From Candidatus Hodarchaeota archaeon (lineage in GTDB: Archaea; Asgardarchaeota; Heimdallarchaeia; Hodarchaeales; Hodarchaeaceae), in the NCBI GenBank assembly GCA_016839665.1, contig JAEOTU010000323.1:1-9014 (forward strand): a stretch of DNA of 9,014 nucleotides. Direction: 5' to 3'. A program made the translations under genes and the position numbers. Of this stretch, positions 6,369 through 9,014 are shown piece by piece (the stretch's first letter is position 1; each line of letters opens with the position of its first letter). The notes beneath the pieces are model-generated. The model searched no databases, was not told the DNA's origin, and saw only the letters and a program-made list of their open reading frames with translations.

Positions 6369-9014
6369 GGTGCATTCCTCCTGTTCCTTGCAATACAGGT
6401 TTTGATCTTGAAGATGAAAATCATCACGAGTATTGGAAAAACTAAAACTAATTCAAAACCAGGTGTTGTTTGCCCTCTTTGTTGTATCGTAATATTAACA
6501 TCATCAAAAGCGAAATTTCCTGCTAAATCATATATAATACAACGGATTTGATAGTCACCCACCTCGAACTTTGATAAATCCAACACAATGTCAGTCCCTG
6601 ACCACGATTCATTTTCTAGAATTTCACCTGTCGTCACTAAAATAATTTCGTATCTGGCTGGATTTTCTTCTGAGACTTCCCATGTAATCGTACCATTAAC
6701 ACCTTTTGATAATATCACATCAGGAGGAGAAGATATTACAGGTGGAGTGTCATCACCGATCACACTCACTGTTACTTTTCCGGACACTTTATGGTCAAAT
6801 ATATCCCATGCAGTAAGAGTGATATTATAAGAACCTATACTTAGCTGATCCAAAGAAAATATGACTTTTATGTTAGGAGAAAGCCATGTATGGTTTATAA
6901 CCTCTGTTCCATTGACATAAATGGAGTAAGCCCGAGGATGCTGATCAAAAAGACGAAATTCTAAAGTATTACCTGACGTACCATGAATAACCGTTTTATC
7001 ATCTATATGAGCAATTTCTGGAGAAGATTGATCTATTTCGGTTATATTTAGTACTCTTACTATTGCCATACTGGATGAACTTAGCTCTACTTTATCCCAT
7101 AGAGTTAAATTGAATTCCCACGTTCCTAACGTCAAATTAGTAAATGTATATTGAATTATTCCACTTACCCAATGATCAGAGGATAGGATTAAAGATCCAT
7201 TTTTGTAAATACAGTATTTATCAGGATTTTCATCAGATACTTCCCAGATAATTACCCCTGTCATGTTCTCTATAACTCTTAACTCAGCAGGTTGGCTTAT
7301 GAGAGGAGGGGAAATATCTGGCTCAGGTGGAAGAACCACAACAGAAATAGTCTTAGTTTCATTATTTTGAGAAAGATCCCATAATGTAAGATTAACAATC
7401 CACGTTCCAAGTGTTAAGTCATCGAAAAATTGAGTGATATTTTCTCCATGCCATGGTCCGTAATCGATCTCGGTTTCATTAATTACTATGCTAAAGGCAT
7501 AAGGATGGTCATCAAAACACACCCACGTGATATTATTCCCAACAGTTCCCTCGTGCATCTCAAATGTACTAGGAGCATCAATAGAGGGAGGATTCTCATC
7601 AGGAACCTGTTCAGTTACAGTTACTATGACAATGTCAGATACAGGATTTCCAGCTTCATCAAATAACGTACAATTATATTCAAAAGTACCAACAAGTAAT
7701 TCACTTAAGCCTACTGTAATATTATTCCCTATCCAGCTATCATTATATGCAACAAAAGTCTTATTGGTTAGTACAATTGCCCACCACGGGTTCTCATCAC
7801 TTCCCTCCCAAGTAATTGAATAACCAATACTACCTTCTTCAAAAGCAATATCAGCGGGAGAGGAAATCGCAGGTGGCGTGATATCAGGTAGACTGGGAAG
7901 GATGGTGATCCAAACTTCATCTTTCGCAAAGTTGCCATTAGTCACGTTTGCATAAACAGTGAAGTTATGTTTTCCAACTGCTAATTCATCAAGCGGAGCA
8001 ATAATCGAGTCAATCCATGACCCGTTGTCAAAATAGGAGTCATTACGGTATATTGTGTAATTTGCGGGATTCTTACCACTAACAGTCCAAAGAATGGTAT
8101 AACCAGTTGATCCTTCATAAATAGAGAAATCTTTGGGCCTAGAAATTATAGGCGCATCCCCAATGGTAAAGAATTGGACTTGGGATTGATATTCTTCCCC
8201 GATAGAGTCATTGCCAAACACTTGAACTTGATGTGTTCCATTGACAAGTTGAGGTAGGGTAGTGTTTCCTGAAATAGTTCGGTTTGCTTGGCCATCAAGA
8301 GAGTAACCCATCCAGTCCAATGAAGTCGTATTAGTAAAACTTAACAATAATCCTTCATTGGTGTTATCTCCAACTTCGTAATAAGGATCCCATGAAAAGC
8401 CGAGGGCATCCAAATAAGTGGAATAGCTGGGGTTATCGCCTGCGTAGTAGCTTTGTAGGCCAAATCCTGAAATCGTGTCAATGCTACTAAGATGAGTGAT
8501 CTGGTTACTAATTAAGGTCTCAAAAGGATAGGCGTAACCATTTCCATAAACAGTTGTGTTATCAATCGTTATTTGCCACCCTTTGGTGGCATTAATATCA
8601 ACACGAACGTGATACCAGACATTTTGATTAAAGACATTTGTAGCAACCCAAGTTGTGTGAGACATCTGGGTTCCAAATCCGTAGCCAAGCTGACCATTCG
8701 CGATTGCAAGGGCGATATACCCTTTTGTACTGTTGGTCATATCAGCGTATAAAAAGATATTAGTTCCGTCATTCCCCGAGTTAGTGTCCTTCCTTAGCCA
8801 GAATTCAACACTCCCTAAAGTCCCCATTTGACTCTCAAATACTCGGTGAATACGTGTTTTATCTGAACCTGTATTATATTTATGAACGTCTACGACGTGT
8901 CTATGCTCATCTAGTTCTTCAACCACTTGAATGTAGCCATATGGGGCGTCAGCGTACCAACCATTGGGGATTTCACCTGCAGGGGTATCCTCAAAACCAT
9001 ACGTTCCAAAAAAA
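6365..9014 (-). CDS. Large surface protein with LamG-like domain and Ig-like repeats, PGF-type anchor (5'-partial)
   Basis: The frame is open from the window edge to TGA at 6365, giving 882 visible residues, so the true start and any signal peptide lie outside. A GTG at 8926 is internal: the 29 codons before it read YGFEDTPAGEIPNGWYADAP, the typical first strands of a LamG/concanavalin-like domain. That domain fills about 1-205 (VEFWLRK, WYHVRVDI, WQITIDN). A short beta module (~224-284, GYSLDGQANRTISGNTTL) follows, then six Ig-like repeats (286-376, 377-471, 472-565, 566-660, 661-753, 754-845) with DITPP- or DENPP-type starts. The C-terminus has TTPGF (P851-G852-F853), a hydrophobic helix and a basic end. 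About 33 N-x-S/T sequons suggest heavy N-glycosylation. LamG domains often bind carbohydrate, so glycan binding is plausible but unproven. The gene overlaps the next one by 4 bases (ATGA). Confidence 0.85.
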   Translation of the reverse strand, partial: FFGTYGFEDTPAGEIPNGWYADAPYGYIQVVEELDEHRHVVDVHKYNTGSDKTRIHRVFESQMGTLGSVEFWLRKDTNSGNDGTNIFLYADMTNSTKGYIALAIANGQLGYGFGTQMSHTTWVATNVFNQNVWYHVRVDINATKGWQITIDNTTVYGNGYAYPFETLISNQITHLSSIDTISGFGLQSYYAGDNPSYSTYLDALGFSWDPYYEVGDNTNEGLLLSFTNTTSLDWMGYSLDGQANRTISGNTTLPQLVNGTHQVQVFGNDSIGEEYQSQVQFFTIGDAPIISRPKDFSIYEGSTGYTILWTVSGKNPANYTIYRNDSYFDNGSWIDSIIAPLDELAVGKHNFTVYANVTNGNFAKDEVWITILPSLPDITPPAISSPADIAFEEGSIGYSITWEGSDENPWWAIVLTNKTFVAYNDSWIGNNITVGLSELLVGTFEYNCTLFDEAGNPVSDIVIVTVTEQVPDENPPSIDAPSTFEMHEGTVGNNITWVCFDDHPYAFSIVINETEIDYGPWHGENITQFFDDLTLGTWIVNLTLWDLSQNNETKTISVVVLPPEPDISPPLISQPAELRVIENMTGVIIWEVSDENPDKYCIYKNGSLILSSDHWVSGIIQYTFTNLTLGTWEFNLTLWDKVELSSSSMAIVRVLNITEIDQSSPEIAHIDDKTVIHGTSGNTLEFRLFDQHPRAYSIYVNGTEVINHTWLSPNIKVIFSLDQLSIGSYNITLTAWDIFDHKVSGKVTVSVIGDDTPPVISSPPDVILSKGVNGTITWEVSEENPARYEIILVTTGEILENESWSGTDIVLDLSKFEVGDYQIRCIIYDLAGNFAFDDVNITIQQRGQTTPGFELVLVFPILVMIFIFKIKTCIARNRRNAP
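6377..6382 (-). promoter_or_regulatory. Strong Shine-Dalgarno for the 1572-residue gene
   Basis: AGGAGG on the minus strand sits 8 bases before the ATG at 6368, inside the last codons of the upstream gene. Together with the ATGA overlap it supports translational coupling of the two surface proteins and fixes the start of the second. Confidence 0.8.
6479..8158 (-). repeat. Six tandem Ig-like repeats in the partial surface protein
   Basis: Approximate units: 8158-7886, 7885-7601, 7600-7319, 7318-7034, 7033-6755 and 6754-6479, each 91-95 residues. They share D-x-x-P-P-x-I at the start, E-G-x-x-G, I-x-W, D-E-N-P or D-x-H-P, a Y-x-I-Y-x-N-G-type strand, a W, then L-x-x-G and a D-x-x-G-N-type end. 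They are more regular and closer to each other than the repeats of the downstream gene, suggesting more recent expansion or stronger constraint. Confidence 0.8.

Noticed and set aside
6588..6830. Plus-strand 80-residue ORF
   Set aside because: Antisense to well-formed Ig-like repeats; composition is a mirror of that coding sequence.
7430..7823. Two overlapping plus-strand ORFs (78 and 98 residues)
   Set aside because: Both are antisense to the second and third Ig-like repeats and carry no domain signal; overlapping each other in different frames also argues against coding.
1..9014. CRISPR array, tRNA, rRNA or insertion sequence
   Set aside because: No regularly spaced short DNA repeats, cloverleaf, rRNA motifs or terminal inverted repeats were seen; the only repeats are protein-level Ig-like units.

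Overview
The window is AT-rich and every gene I can support lies on the minus strand, so the biological order runs from position 9014 down to 1. It looks archaeal, most likely from the Asgard group (Promethearchaeota: Loki- or Heimdall-type lineages). The reasons are two large surface proteins built from tandem D-x-x-P-P Ig-like repeats and ending in a PGF-type C-terminal anchor, many N-glycosylation sequons, and a TATA box placed for a leaderless transcript. The group assignment is inference; no rRNA or ribosomal protein gene is present.

Region 9014-1650 is a probable two-gene operon for cell-surface proteins. The upstream gene runs off the window at 9014 (882 residues visible). It has a LamG/concanavalin-like domain, a short linking beta module, six Ig-like repeats and a TPGF-transmembrane-basic tail. 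Its stop codon overlaps the ATG of the second gene (ATGA), and a strong AGGAGG lies inside its last codons. The second gene (1572 residues) has a signal peptide, an Asn-rich linker, about 550 residues of unrecognised sequence, two NEW3/CARDB-like beta domains, seven Ig-like repeats and the same kind of anchor. Both proteins are probably exported, glycosylated and held in the membrane, and may act as a pair.

Region 1678-1357 holds a broken toxin-antitoxin locus. The last ~29 residues of a DUF4258-type toxin remain, followed 7 bases later by an intact YgiT-type zinc-finger antitoxin. The 3' end of the 1572-residue gene runs into the toxin remnant and appears to take its stop codon from it, so this is a visible recombination junction.

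Region 1327-750 holds a membrane methyltransferase of the isoprenylcysteine/phospholipid methyltransferase family with its own TATA/BRE-like promoter. Region 685-155 holds a second toxin-antitoxin-like locus: an unrecognised 42-residue ORF overlapping a Doc/Fic toxin gene. The toxin has an intact catalytic motif but is broken by a one-base loss in a C5 run. Nothing convincing is seen in 1-154.

No complete novel system is evident. The best candidates are the paired surface proteins with a large unknown ectodomain, the toxin/adhesin junction, and the undescribed small partner of the Doc-like toxin.
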